Shown here: positions 1 through 9,940 of the stretch, piece after piece
Layout: each line of letters opens with the position of its first letter
Numbering within the stretch: position 1 is the first letter of the stretch
Assembly (NCBI GenBank): GCA_026168455.1
Contig: CM047427.1
Location: 65,414,162 to 65,478,161, forward strand
DNA: 64,000 nucleotides
From: Theocolax elegans
Lineage: Eukaryota > Arthropoda > Insecta > Hymenoptera > Cerocephalidae
Reading direction: 5' to 3'
Notes under the pieces: generated by a model
The model's input: only the letters and a program-made list of their open reading frames with translations
What the model was told of the DNA's origin: nothing
The model's database searches: none
Position numbers and translations under genes: made by a program

Positions 1-890
1 AAAAGTTCAGTAATTTTTAGTCTTTTTTGGCAGTTTTTTTACCATATTAGTGAAAGTTTAGTAAAATTTGCTCAAATTTTTCAATATGTGTGTATAAAAA
101 TACATAATTTATAGTTTACGTATTATCATAGTCTATTGAATGGATAAAAAGCGAATCGTAATTGATTTTTCAATTATATATAATTTAGTTACATTTTTAT
201 TATTGTTTCTTTCAAATTATATCTACAGCATTACTTAAACTTGTAATAAAATCTTCATTTATATTGTATTGATATTTGAAGATCGCTAGCTATTTTCTAA
301 AATGGCTTCATCAGGATCGATAAAAGTTTTTCTTATAACATTTTTTACGTATATCTTTTAATTCCTTTACCATAATACCAGCTAATTTTACTATATTAAA
401 TAATTTCTAATTTTATTTGTTTACTCAAATTTAATTAACTATTCTGTTATTTCCTCTTTTCATCTTCCTTCCATTCGTGAATGCTCACATATGACGCACA
501 GGTGCTGTTACGAGCACCTGTCATTAAATTTTTGGCCAATTTCGTTTTTATTCTTTTTCCTCAAAATTTAGTCAACGGAAATAGAAAACAATTACAGAAC
601 TAAGTATTATAATGTGTCGTATCTGTTTGAGGGAAGACAATTTTTTATAGCTTTTGTACAAATATACGATATTTGGTATGAATATACTATAAATAAAGCT
701 GCTTACTAAAAAGTTGATTAATATCGGTTTTACAAGTAAATGCAGTATAGTGAAATATGTACAATTTTTAATTTTATTTCGGAACCACAATCGAGCAGTT
801 ATTTGATTAACTGGATTTATTAAAGAATATAGTATATATTACAATAAATTATACAGAAAATTTTTAACATTCTTATTTTACACTGTTGAT
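1..890. other. AT-rich non-coding stretch
   Basis: AT-rich sequence with short homopolymer runs and no convincing coding frame. The small frame on the minus strand at 572-790 translates to a hydrophobic, AT-codon peptide and looks spurious. The one distinctive item is a GC-rich perfect hairpin at 498-521, listed separately. Confidence 0.6.
498..521. repeat. Perfect inverted repeat with two CAGGTG E-boxes
   Basis: The arms ACAGGTGCT (498-506) and AGCACCTGT (513-521) are perfect reverse complements around a 6-base loop. Each arm carries CAGGTG/CACCTG, the E-box type bound by Snail/Scratch and ZEB/zfh1 zinc-finger proteins (established knowledge). It stands out as a GC-rich island inside AT-rich flanks. 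It could be a paired regulatory site or a chance hairpin; function is inference. Confidence 0.4.
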
Positions 891-897
891 GTATTAT

Positions 898-1104
898 ATT
901 ATTTTTTTTTTAATTATTTTAACGTCGCTCTTTTTATGCTCCCAAACCGGTGGTAATCAGCGACGGAGGTCATACGATATCTTGGTGAAGAAAGCACTTG
1001 GTGAAAATACATTCGCCAGTGGTGCTTGTATCAATCGGCCGGGGCCGGGAATCGAACCTGGGACCTCCAGATTACGAGCCCGACGCCCTACCGACCGAGC
1101 CATC
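898..1104 (-). mobile_element. tRNA-derived SINE, copy 1
   Basis: Read on the minus strand, this element begins with a tRNA-like head. A box-A-like stretch TGGCTCGGTCGGTAG is at 1088-1102, an anticodon-loop-like CTCGTAA at 1072-1078, and a perfect box B GGTTCGATTCC at 1048-1058. A GC-rich segment and a roughly 110-bp body follow, ending in an A/T-rich tail near 900. The body and tail match a second copy on the plus strand near 12.6 kb, with the same order of landmarks (GATTGATACAA, CAAGTGCTT, CGTATGACCTCCGTC-like, CACCG, AACGTTAAAA). This marks a dispersed SINE family rather than a functional tRNA gene. The short sequence GTATTAT occurs on both sides (891-897 and 1105-1111) and may be the target-site duplication, though it is only 7 bp and AT-rich. 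The small plus-strand frame across this element is an accidental translation of the SINE. Internal box A and B would have made the founder a Pol III transcript. The anticodon-like triplet would be CGT, but a clean cloverleaf was not checked. Confidence 0.8.
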
Positions 1105-1111
1105 GTATTAT

Positions 1112-2968
1112 TGAATCAATAAATAGAGCATTTGAGTTCCAATATATACTTATGGTAGTTTTAAAAAATTAAACATATTTTTTAGAATTAATTATACAAT
1201 GTTTTATATATAATGTAGAATTATATAGAGTTTAAAAGAACATATGTATTTGTTGTAAAATATTAAAACTACGAAAATTGTACATTAATATTTACAAAAT
1301 AAAAATATCTTACACGCTGATATTTTAAAAACGAAAGACGAAAGCTCAACATATCAAAATTTACGTTAACGTTGAATTTCGAAGTAAAATCCATAAATGT
1401 GTGACACGCGACGTAGAACAAGCTGTACATATAAATAAGCAGTGGACAATAAATTAATAAATAGTGAAACATTTCAAACAAACGTTATAAACCTATACAA
1501 TGCATACAATGTAAACAGATTAGACGTACGATTATACAGAAGGATGATAATGCAAATAACCCTGGAGAGATTGAAAGAAGGAAATAAAGTAAACAGTATG
1601 TAGCCAAAGAGTTTGGTATTAACTTTAATGCCATTCAACTCTCTTAGAGAATTCATGATGCGAACTATTAGCGACTGCGTACACACGCGCACTCTCGTGT
1701 AGATGTGTGCAACCGTACGTACGCATAGACCGACATACACACAGACGCAAAGCACCAAACAAACTGTTTTCATTGCCGCATAACCGAGAGTCTTCATTTA
1801 TGCACGAGCAATTTCTCTCGCATGAGAGAACACTTATATGCGTTTTCTCGCTCTTTCTCTCTCCGTGTATGTAGTACAACGCGAAATCGCATCTACGTAT
1901 ATGCACCCACACGTGTATAGAGAGGGGCCAGCTCATCCGCAAAGATTCCGCGTGCCGATAAGGCGATTCTCGTGCCGTCGGCCGATATTAACTTTATAAT
2001 AGCAACGAACCTCTATATCTATCTCTTTCTCGACCCTCGGTTTCGCCCTCTATATATATATATACAAGGGAAAGAGACCGAGAGAATGAGAGAGAATGAG
2101 GGACGCGCTCAAGATACCAACGTGAAAATGTTTTATCGTGTCACTTGAAGAAAAGCGCACGGAATCCTTTTGGAAAATAATCTCGAGTAAGATGTTCTAT
2201 TTGCGGCTGCGGGAAAGTGCTTCACTCTCAGGATCTAGTTGTTTTAAGAGGACTCCTTTTCTCACCCGACAATACACCAAATGGGAAATGACGTTTTTTC
2301 TTGATCTAGTCTATATATACCTATACATGAATGCATGTGTGTGTCCTGTGTATATGCATGTATATACACATACCTATATCTTTATCTTGACAACTATTAC
2401 TTTTTGCAGACAATTGCTTTCAACACATTTGTTAATCCATTCCTTTAGAAAGCTATTTATTTTCTTTATCCGTCAGCAGATTTATTTGACGATCCTTTGA
2501 AAAATCTTTTTTTATTATATAATATACCATATCAAGAGTAAACGTCGTTATATGAAAAAGAAAGGATAATAAAATTATTTGCCATTAATTTTACGAAATT
2601 AGTTGAATTTTATAACAATTATAATGTTAAGTTATTATTTGCACAAATAACCATCAATGTCCAACCAAATCTATTGTGAACAGCGAAATTTAATTTGATT
2701 GAATCGAAAAACTATATTATTTTCGATTGGTAAAGGGAGTTTAAAAAATATACTGTACATAATAGTGTTCGTTATCGAAAGCAAGAATCTAACTTAGATC
2801 ATCATCGATTTGAGCGTTTAATCTAAAACAATGTAAAGGAAAATTAGCATCGCATAAGGTAGAGTGGATCTCTCTCTATCTCTCTCTATGCATACAATTC
2901 ATTAGGGGGAGGATATATTACGAAGAAAAAGGAAGGCTGGAAGTTAAAGCGAACCAATCGAAATAAGG
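1112..2968. other. AT-rich spacer then CpG-richer patch, no gene seen
   Basis: From 1112 to about 1640 the sequence is AT-rich and featureless. A GC- and CpG-richer patch with CT/GA-rich runs follows at about 1640-2150, including a (TA)n run near 2051-2064 and a short GAGAGAAT direct repeat near 2090-2106. The frames here (1474-1942 on the minus strand in two overlapping frames, and 2138-2500) translate to low-complexity peptides rich in C, Y, H and T from TATA and TGTA runs. They look spurious. Confidence 0.5.
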
Positions 2969-3600
2969 TTGCGTTTGGTCCGCGCACGCACACAAGACGC
3001 ATCTGCACGCGCACAGGGGTCTAGTCGGTGGGAAAACATCAAAGGCTCTGTAGATGCTCGAGCGGGTTCATATAATTTGCTTTTCGCTCCGGCGAATTTC
3101 AATAGTATCGGAAATCTAGGTCTCGTCTCGGCTCATTCTCTCAAGGGCGGTAATGCGCCAGCCTGGGCTCGCCGATCCACAAAAGGCACGAAATTAGTTT
3201 CGCCTCGAAATTCGATTCTTTCCTATATATATATATCCTATATATATATACATACATATACTGTACAATCTCTCTCTCTCTCTCCGTCTCCTCTGTCTAT
3301 TACTTTCGTTATCTCGACATCTTCTTCCGCGGCCCGTTACTCGAAAATCTTGGCCCTTCCTCGAAAGCAATTCAAGCGTTTTCTTAAGTATACAGTACGA
3401 TTCGCAAGTCTTATCCATATGCAAAGATACCACAATCTATTAATTTGGTTTCCATATTATGGTTATCTTTTTCCTGCTTAATGAAGGATTGCAGAATAAT
3501 GTATATTTAGAGAAAGTTAATGCAGAATATACACGGAATACAGCACCGATACGAGAAAGTTTATACGAAAAATAAGTGTAAATCTATAGTGTGTAAGTAT
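2969..3600. other. CpG-richer patch with TA and CT microsatellites
   Basis: A patch of higher GC and CpG holds paired (TA)n runs at about 3222-3250 and a CT run at about 3270-3284. A 170-codon frame (2969-3481) spans it, but its middle is translated microsatellite and a frame is also open on the opposite strand. I do not treat it as a gene. Confidence 0.5.
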
Positions 3601-4952
3601 AAATTTATTTGTTATACCAACATAATTACATCAGTCTAAAATATTTAAAGACGAATAAATCAATTTGTGAAAGGATTACAGTGATAGCAGACGAAGTTGC
3701 TATATTGTAGGGTTAACAGACAATACACTGCCTCTGAAATCTAGATCTCTATTATCTCGGAAGGAAACGATTCGCAATACCTTGCCAATTGAACACGCTA
3801 ATTAACGTCTTACTTCCATTACCACTGACTGAACTACTGTCTCCACAATGTACAATGGTGTAGAATCATTATTACCAGGATATCAGAATTTAACATTTGA
3901 ATAAAATGTAACTAATATTTGTATTTAGCTATAGTAATTTAATTTGACAAGATGACCGAGGAAGTAATAATATTTTGAATTAATTAACATACAGTAGTAA
4001 TAATACGTAACAAAATTAAGAGATCAAATAAGTGATGAAAAAGACGAGTAGCAGTCAAAGGAACAGTGGAAGCGATTTTTCTTGTGTGGTGTACGTCAGG
4101 GAATTGATGATGGAAAAAAGTAATCGGTGGACAAAGTTGAGAGGAAAACGCGTAGTGAAAGTGGAAAAGTGGCGGTGACCCAGGAAATTGACGGGACGAG
4201 AAATGGGGAATATCCCAGCAGACTTCAAAGCAGGATTATGCGGGTAGTCTTTTTTATACAGCTATATATATACATACACACACGCCGAATACAGTTTCAT
4301 TCGTTGCTTTGTTCTTCCAGCAATACTTTTCCTTCATAAATTGTGTGTCAATGGATGTATTGTTTTATTGAGCGGTTTATATATGTACGGATTACTTTTT
4401 ATTATACTCGGCAGTAAATGTTGTAAAATATACTGCGCGAAATGAAATTTAAATCTATTAAATGTAATAACAATGCTTATAAGGTATTTAACATGTACTC
4501 TGCCTTAAAAATGTTAAATTAATATTGTATTTAAAGAACATCTGTAGCAAGAATGAATAAGATATTAATAACATGCAACAATAATAATATTTGAAGTGCA
4601 TTATTTGTTTAAATCAATGTGATTTAATTATGACCGATAGACTACAAAAATATTAAATTTATTTATAAACTTACACAAAGCTGTAATTATATATATATAT
4701 ACCTATATTTATAAGCCTTTAAATTGAAAAAGTGGTATATTTTGAAAAGTATCTACAAATATCGTTTGAAACCATATAAGTACCAAGGAGTATAAATTGC
4801 ACATGTAAAAATGTTGTTACGTGATTTAATTAGTGTGCAAACATTGAATATATGTCACAGTTATACATTTATATGATTCTATAGAAAATAATTTGAAGTC
4901 AAGACGTCTGTCAATTTGTATCAAAACTTTTTTAATTCCAATTCTATTTCAG
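3601..4952. other. AT-rich spacer, no gene seen
   Basis: Mostly AT-rich DNA with a slightly richer segment at about 4030-4220. The 70-codon frame at 4127-4339 shows no domain or splice context. Nothing else recognisable. Confidence 0.5.
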
Positions 4953-5169
4953 TGCTACGAATAGCTTAACTTTGGGTCCAGATATTCATAGAACTTTTCG
5001 AGTTTGGGTTGACTGCTCGAGTTTTTTGCAATCATTGCCCAACAGTGTATGTAGTGAAAGGATTTTCAAAACGTTTGAAGAAACTATTGGTTTAATCTAC
5101 CAGAAGATAAATAAATACTTGTATAAAAGTTTCTTCGAGTTGACAATTTTACTAAAAAAGTTTATTTGA
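4953..5169 (+). other. Possible exon fragment, unidentified
   Basis: A strong splice-acceptor-like sequence (pyrimidine-rich run ending in TTTCAG at 4947-4952) is followed by a frame open to the stop at 5167-5169. The first 60 or so residues have unusually balanced composition for this AT-rich stretch (…TLGPDIHRTFRVWVDC…), whereas the last third is AT-driven. A donor-like GTATGT occurs at about 5046, which would give an exon of roughly 90 bases. There is no ATG start, no recognisable domain and no partner exon, so this may be chance. I do not recognise a family. Confidence 0.2.
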
Positions 5170-5590
5170 CCCCTACAACTTTATATACTTGACATTTTGA
5201 AGATTTTTTATTTTCTAGAATGGCAGATATAATTCTAGATTTACATAATTTTTTGATTGGGAAAAAAAAACAAAAATGTATAATATTATTTAAATCAAGC
5301 CTAACAACGTTAAAATATTCTTAAGATTGTTTTTTATAAAATGAAATAGAAACATTTGAATATACGTTATAAAATCGGCATGATATATTTATATTGATTA
5401 ATATCAGTAAAGTAGAAAACATATACCCTCGAAGATGTATAATACAAATGAAAAAAACTACTAAAATCAGTCTATTATTAAGTCTAAGTTGTGTAGTATA
5501 AAATCAAATATACTTTTCGAAACTACCGATTACTTGCAAAACTTTGACCGAGATAAATCTTAGAGCGGCTAAATTTTATAAATCGCCCTG
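5170..5590. other. AT-rich spacer, no gene seen
   Basis: AT-rich sequence without supported features, leading into the CpG-richer patch that holds the candidate promoter. Confidence 0.5.
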
Positions 5591-5683
5591 ATTTGGAAAA
5601 GTCGCGTGTGCGCCCCGGGAGTACGTTTGACTAGTCTGCTGACTCACTCTCTATGCTACAAAGGATGGAAGAAAAGAGAACGC

Positions 5684-5686
5684 CAG

Positions 5687-5720
<34 letters not shown>
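5684..5720. repeat. (GA)n microsatellite
   Basis: An almost uninterrupted GA dinucleotide tract lies in a CpG-richer patch, about 200 bp upstream of the candidate TATA box at 5915. GA tracts can bind GAGA-type factors in insects; a role here is inference. Confidence 0.85.
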
Positions 5721-5722
<2 letters not shown>

Positions 5723-5855
5723 GAGTGGCGTAAGCAAAGGCTGTCCCAGAGGGATTCGATCGCTCACTTTCGGCCCAGCCTCGTTTATTTCAATATCAAA
5801 CGCACTCGCCGCCGCAGTCGCGAGTCAACCGTGGTCGCTGCATTCGAGCTCCATG

Positions 5856-5950
5856 CCAATCAGTCACGAATTATCCTCTTGCGACCAATCGATAGACCGC
5901 TACCAAGTTGAGCGTATAAAGGAAGCTTGTCGATAAGCCTATTAGTTTCT
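5856..5950 (+). promoter_or_regulatory. Candidate Pol II promoter with two CCAAT boxes and TATA
   Basis: Two CCAAT motifs (5856-5860 and 5885-5889) precede a consensus TATAAAGG at 5915-5922, which would place initiation near 5945. GA tracts lie on both sides (5684-5720 and 5977-6001), and the second tract ends in a donor-like GTGAGA at 6001-6006. This layout would fit a short non-coding first exon. The motifs are seen directly; promoter activity is inference. No downstream coding exon was identified to anchor it. Confidence 0.3.
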
Positions 5951-5976
5951 CCTTCTTTCGTAGAAAGAGAGGTAGG

Positions 5977-6001
5977 GAGAGAGAGAGAGAGAGAGAGAGA
6001 G
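5977..6001. repeat. (GA)n microsatellite
   Basis: A perfect GA dinucleotide run sits just downstream of the candidate TATA promoter and ends in GTGAGA. Confidence 0.85.
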
Positions 6002-6009
6002 TGAGAGCA

Positions 6010-7177
6010 AGCTAATATTATTTATACTAATAATTTACACATTGCGAGTGAACACTAATCTTTTGTTTTATATACATATAATACTAAAAAATATACATTA
6101 TTTATCTGTTACCCATTTTTTTGGATTCTAAAAGTGAAAAATATTATATATAATTCTATTGAACTGAAAATTTAACTACTCTTTTAAAAGTTTTTAGTTG
6201 CATATGAAGTATTTTTTTTCACTCCAAGGAAATTACACGAAGCAGTCAGTTTTTTACAACTAAATGCTACCTTTATTTTCGAAACCTCATACTACTTTTA
6301 CATGCGTGAAAACAATTTATGCGTATAAATTATTAATATAATAAAAAATAAATGTTAATTGAATTATACGTAGCTCCTTCAAAATAAATATATATGGGTC
6401 CTATATATGTACTATATTATTTCAATATGAAATTTAATTAATCGTAACCAAATTATCATCGTTTTAAAAATTGTTTGTTTCACACTAATTTAATTCGAAT
6501 GATTATTAAAAATAAAAAATGCTTTAAAAACATGATTGAAAATGAAATAATTAAACAACACGATCTAACAATTAAAGTAAAACTAATCATTTGTTTTCAA
6601 CATTCATCTGTTCTTGGACAGATTATTACATTTTTCAAGAATTCTGCACCAAAAAGTATATTTAGATTGCAAGTACGACAAAAGATGTTTCCCAAAAACT
6701 TTAATAACAAACGTTATTATTACATAACACACTTTATAAGAATTCCAATTTAAAAAAAATTGTATTTTAAATTATAATTTTTTTCTCGAGGTACATATAG
6801 TGAAATATTTTTAAATCATATAATTGCATACATTTCTCCTATCTAATAAAATAAAATTATATATCAATTTTTGAATGATAATTCTTAATTAAAAAAGGTG
6901 ATTGAAAATATCAGAATTTGAATAACACTATTTTTAAAAATAAAGAATTAAATGAAAGAATCAAATGTTATGTGTCAAATTTTACAAAGTTTCTTCTCTA
7001 AGGAAGTTAATTCATGAATACATCTATACATATATAGGGTATAAACGTTACAATATATATATATGTACTTTAAGCATACGCTTACTTAATATATGAATAT
7101 AAGACACTTAAGAGAAATAATAATAACAATTATTTTACGAATTACGAGGATATAGAGACAGTATCAGAACTCCAGAG
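6010..7177. other. AT-rich spacer, no gene seen
   Basis: Strongly AT-rich. The 92-codon frame at 6475-6753 uses almost only AT-rich codons (K, I, N, F) and has no recognisable motif, so I regard it as spurious. Confidence 0.5.
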
Positions 7178-7403
7178 CACCAATTTTGATCGCACTCCCA
7201 GAATGATGACTATTCTTATTTCTTCTAATTTATGAAGCATGATTGTGGAGTTATAGTGTCCAATTTGCATCAGGTGCAAACATAGAACCCTGTCAACGTT
7301 TTACAAAATGCAGTAATATACATCTTTATGTGCTAGCATCCTATTATAAAACTGTTTTATAATAAATCAGAATGTCATTCTGGAAGTTTGGTCAAAATTG
7401 GTG
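7178..7403. mobile_element. MITE-like element with 29-bp terminal inverted repeats
   Basis: The left terminus (7178-7206) and right terminus (7375-7403) are reverse complements at about 25 of 29 positions. Both outer ends begin CACCAATTTTGA. Weaker complementarity continues inward with a small offset. The internal 170 bp has no coding frame, giving a non-autonomous element of about 226 bp. The right end is followed by TA but the left is preceded by AG, so an intact target-site duplication is not visible and the superfamily is unassigned. A Tc1/mariner-type origin with a mutated left TA is one guess. Confidence 0.6.
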
Positions 7404-7468
7404 TAAGTACAAACTATAAACATAACAAGTAAATAACATTTATTTGTTGTGTTTATAGTTTGAACTTA
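7404..7468. repeat. 65-nt hairpin abutting the MITE-like element
   Basis: Arms 7404-7431 and 7441-7468 are complementary at about 25 of 28 positions around a 9-base loop, starting at the base after the upstream MITE-like element ends. Size and shape are those of a pre-miRNA or a short foldback. I recognise no known insect miRNA sequence in either arm. It may be a nested foldback remnant rather than an RNA gene. Confidence 0.6.
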
Positions 7469-9385
7469 AGAATAGTGCACTTATAAATGTAACAGCAGAA
7501 GTTACCCAATTTTCATATGTTTGATTTACAACCATTATATCTACATCTACACATCAAAATGATAAATATTGTTTACAGTGTTATTCATCAACATTACTTC
7601 CGGCTCCGTAAATCTATTAGGAATTCACTAATGTGTCGAAAATTATCGACCGTAAGAGGCTGCGTAAGTGAAAAATATACGTGAGGCCTTTTTCGGAGAC
7701 GTAAAGTACCTTTATTAGTTTGGGCCCGCATGCGTTTTCTCGGCTGTATGATTTAATATTTATACAATTAAACAGTTGGCTGAGAGGCCGCCGGGGCCTT
7801 TAACAAAATCAAATTAGAGGAATTCGAGCGTAAAAGCCGTCTCTGAAACTGCCTCAAGTCTTCCCTCTCTCTCTCTCTCTCTCGCTCGGTCTTAGTATAC
7901 ATGTACAACCATGGGTATTCCCCCTTCCACTTTTAGTATACCCACCTACCCTCCGCTCATTGATGTATCTCACCAAAGCAGGGGGAATAGCCACGTGTAC
8001 GGCAGTAATGCAACCGTAAACTCCACCCGTTTCTTAGAGAGCTGAACGTCGATAAAAATGGTATACAGATTCGACAACTACATTGTCAACAAAGTTATAA
8101 ACTTTTTACTATGATTAAGCTAGTTATGTATTTTCCATCTATTCAAACAACTCCAGGTATTGTCTTTTTTACCTAAGTAATAATGGAAAAAACGTTCGTC
8201 TATTGAAAAACAACTTACAATACAACTTGTTAGTGAAGTTTAGGTTTAAACTTTCTCTTATACGTATTAAAGTTTATAATTACATTTCTTTATTTCGATG
8301 TTCGTTATCTAATCAATCTACGAGTTGACAATGAGCAAGAAATTTTCAATTGCATTAATATACGTGAATGAAAACAGAACTATTGTTAGTACGTATTTGA
8401 TGATTCTAAAGTGAAAGATTGAAAGGTGTGTTCTAGCATTTCATATAATTACATTTTCATTATGCATATAAACACTTTGAATCGTAGTACATAAAATTAA
8501 TAATACTCTAACTGTATTGTGTATATTTTAATAAATGATGCATTACTTACGTAAATGGATCGAAATGGAATACTGCAGTAATTATATGTTTACCACTTAC
8601 CTGAAAATAAACTATAATTAATAATCACACTTTGTTGTTGTAAAATATACAAATAATTAATATTTTAAATATTATTGTATAATTATATATTGTAATTAAA
8701 TAATTAAATCAACAAATACATCAGGAATTATAGATATTTTTCATATTATAAAATTAAATACTTCAACATAATTAACCGCATATAATTTTAAATTTTCTGA
8801 ATCACAATGCATAATTTAATTTGAGAGATATAAATTTGATATATTTGTAAATTACAGGGTAGATACTTCGTTTAAAATAATGTTGAATTATTAGCTTTCG
8901 TAAAAATACGTACAGTACGTCACAAGTTCGATAAAAAGTACAAAGAAAATTAAACAATTTATTTTAGGTGAAATAATTTTTTTAACTATTTCTAATGTAT
9001 TATTATAAGAACTAATCAACTGTAAAAAATAAAAACATGGGAAAAATACGTTTAATAAGAAAAATATCCGAATCAATTGTAACGACTAGCAATTTCTGTT
9101 ACATATGTTAAAGATGTGCTTTTTAATCTTGATCACTAAGGCACAAATCACACTTGAGTGATATTCTGAGAATCCAGCAAAGGATATATGTATAAGGTGT
9201 ATAATAAAAAAAATAATTGAAACAGAATTTCATCTCGAGTTTGGCTACCGGACCGTTAGATTATAAAATTGCGAAAGTTGAACACATCGTGCATGGATAA
9301 AAGAAAAAAGTATTAATGGACACCCGAGGATTTAAGTTTTTAGTAGTCATTACCTGAAGTTAATTTGATTAATTAACGCAATAAA
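7469..9385. other. Spacer with a CpG-richer patch, no gene seen
   Basis: A GC-richer patch spans about 7600-8060 and includes a CT run at 7863-7883. The rest is AT-rich, with only short, AT-codon frames such as 8891-9076 on the minus strand. Confidence 0.5.
7863..7883. repeat. (CT)n microsatellite
   Basis: A near-perfect CT dinucleotide run inside a CpG-richer patch. Confidence 0.8.
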
Positions 9386-9460
9386 GGGTTGTTCAAAGGG
9401 TTGAGGGAAGGTGAAGGAGGTGGGGAGGGTGTGGGTGGACGGGGGGTGGGGTTGGGCAGG
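9386..9460 (+). other. G-rich tract with G-quadruplex motif
   Basis: The plus strand carries a dense series of G runs. Within 9422-9456 there are runs of 4, 3, 3, 6, 4 and 3 G separated by 1-5 bases, which satisfies the usual G3+N1-7 quadruplex pattern. Further GGG runs lie upstream from 9386. It sits at the border of a CpG-rich island (about 9480-9930) and contrasts sharply with the AT-rich DNA before it. Folding and function are inference. Confidence 0.7.
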
Positions 9461-9479
9461 TTACGTTGGCCAGTGTCTA

Positions 9480-9940
9480 TTATAAATGAGCGTTTATACG
9501 AGAGGTAGGGAGAGTAGGCGAATGGGCTGCGGCGTCATTTGCGCGCAATCTGCATAATAATTTATAGCGCGCGGTATGCGCGTCCCACCCGAGCAATAAT
9601 CTTGAATTTTGACGGTTATACGAGGAGGCATAAAACGCTACTTGGTCCCGCGGTTATTTACGATTAACGGAAAAGCTCCGAATCGAGAGCCTCGCGCTTT
9701 GACCCGTGGCGCGTGGATCAAGCGACAATCGTTTGCTTTGCCACTGGAACGCGCTAGCGTTAATTGCACTCACCCCAGGACGAAGCCCTGCAAATCAGGA
9801 TGTTTTACGCGACTGCTCCTCGATATACGCTCGACAATTATCGTAATTGTGGATGGGAACCAACCGCTTCCCCGTTCTCTCCCTCTCTCTCTTTCTCTTT
9901 CCCTCTGTGTTGAATGTCCTGTCAATCGGTTGTAATACGA
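9480..9940. other. CpG-rich island with homeodomain-like AT core
   Basis: GC- and CpG-rich sequence contains GCGCGC blocks flanking an AT core (AATAATTTATAG near 9557-9568) of the kind bound by homeodomain proteins. It ends in a CT-rich run near 9880-9905. A 108-codon frame (9609-9935) spans it but has no domain. It is best viewed as a candidate conserved non-coding or regulatory element. Confidence 0.35.

Noticed and set aside
886..1122. 78-codon frame near the left end
   Set aside because: It is an antisense translation of a tRNA-derived SINE, including its box B.
2969..3481. 170-codon frame, plus strand
   Set aside because: The central third is translated TA and CT microsatellite, with an opposing frame across the same DNA.
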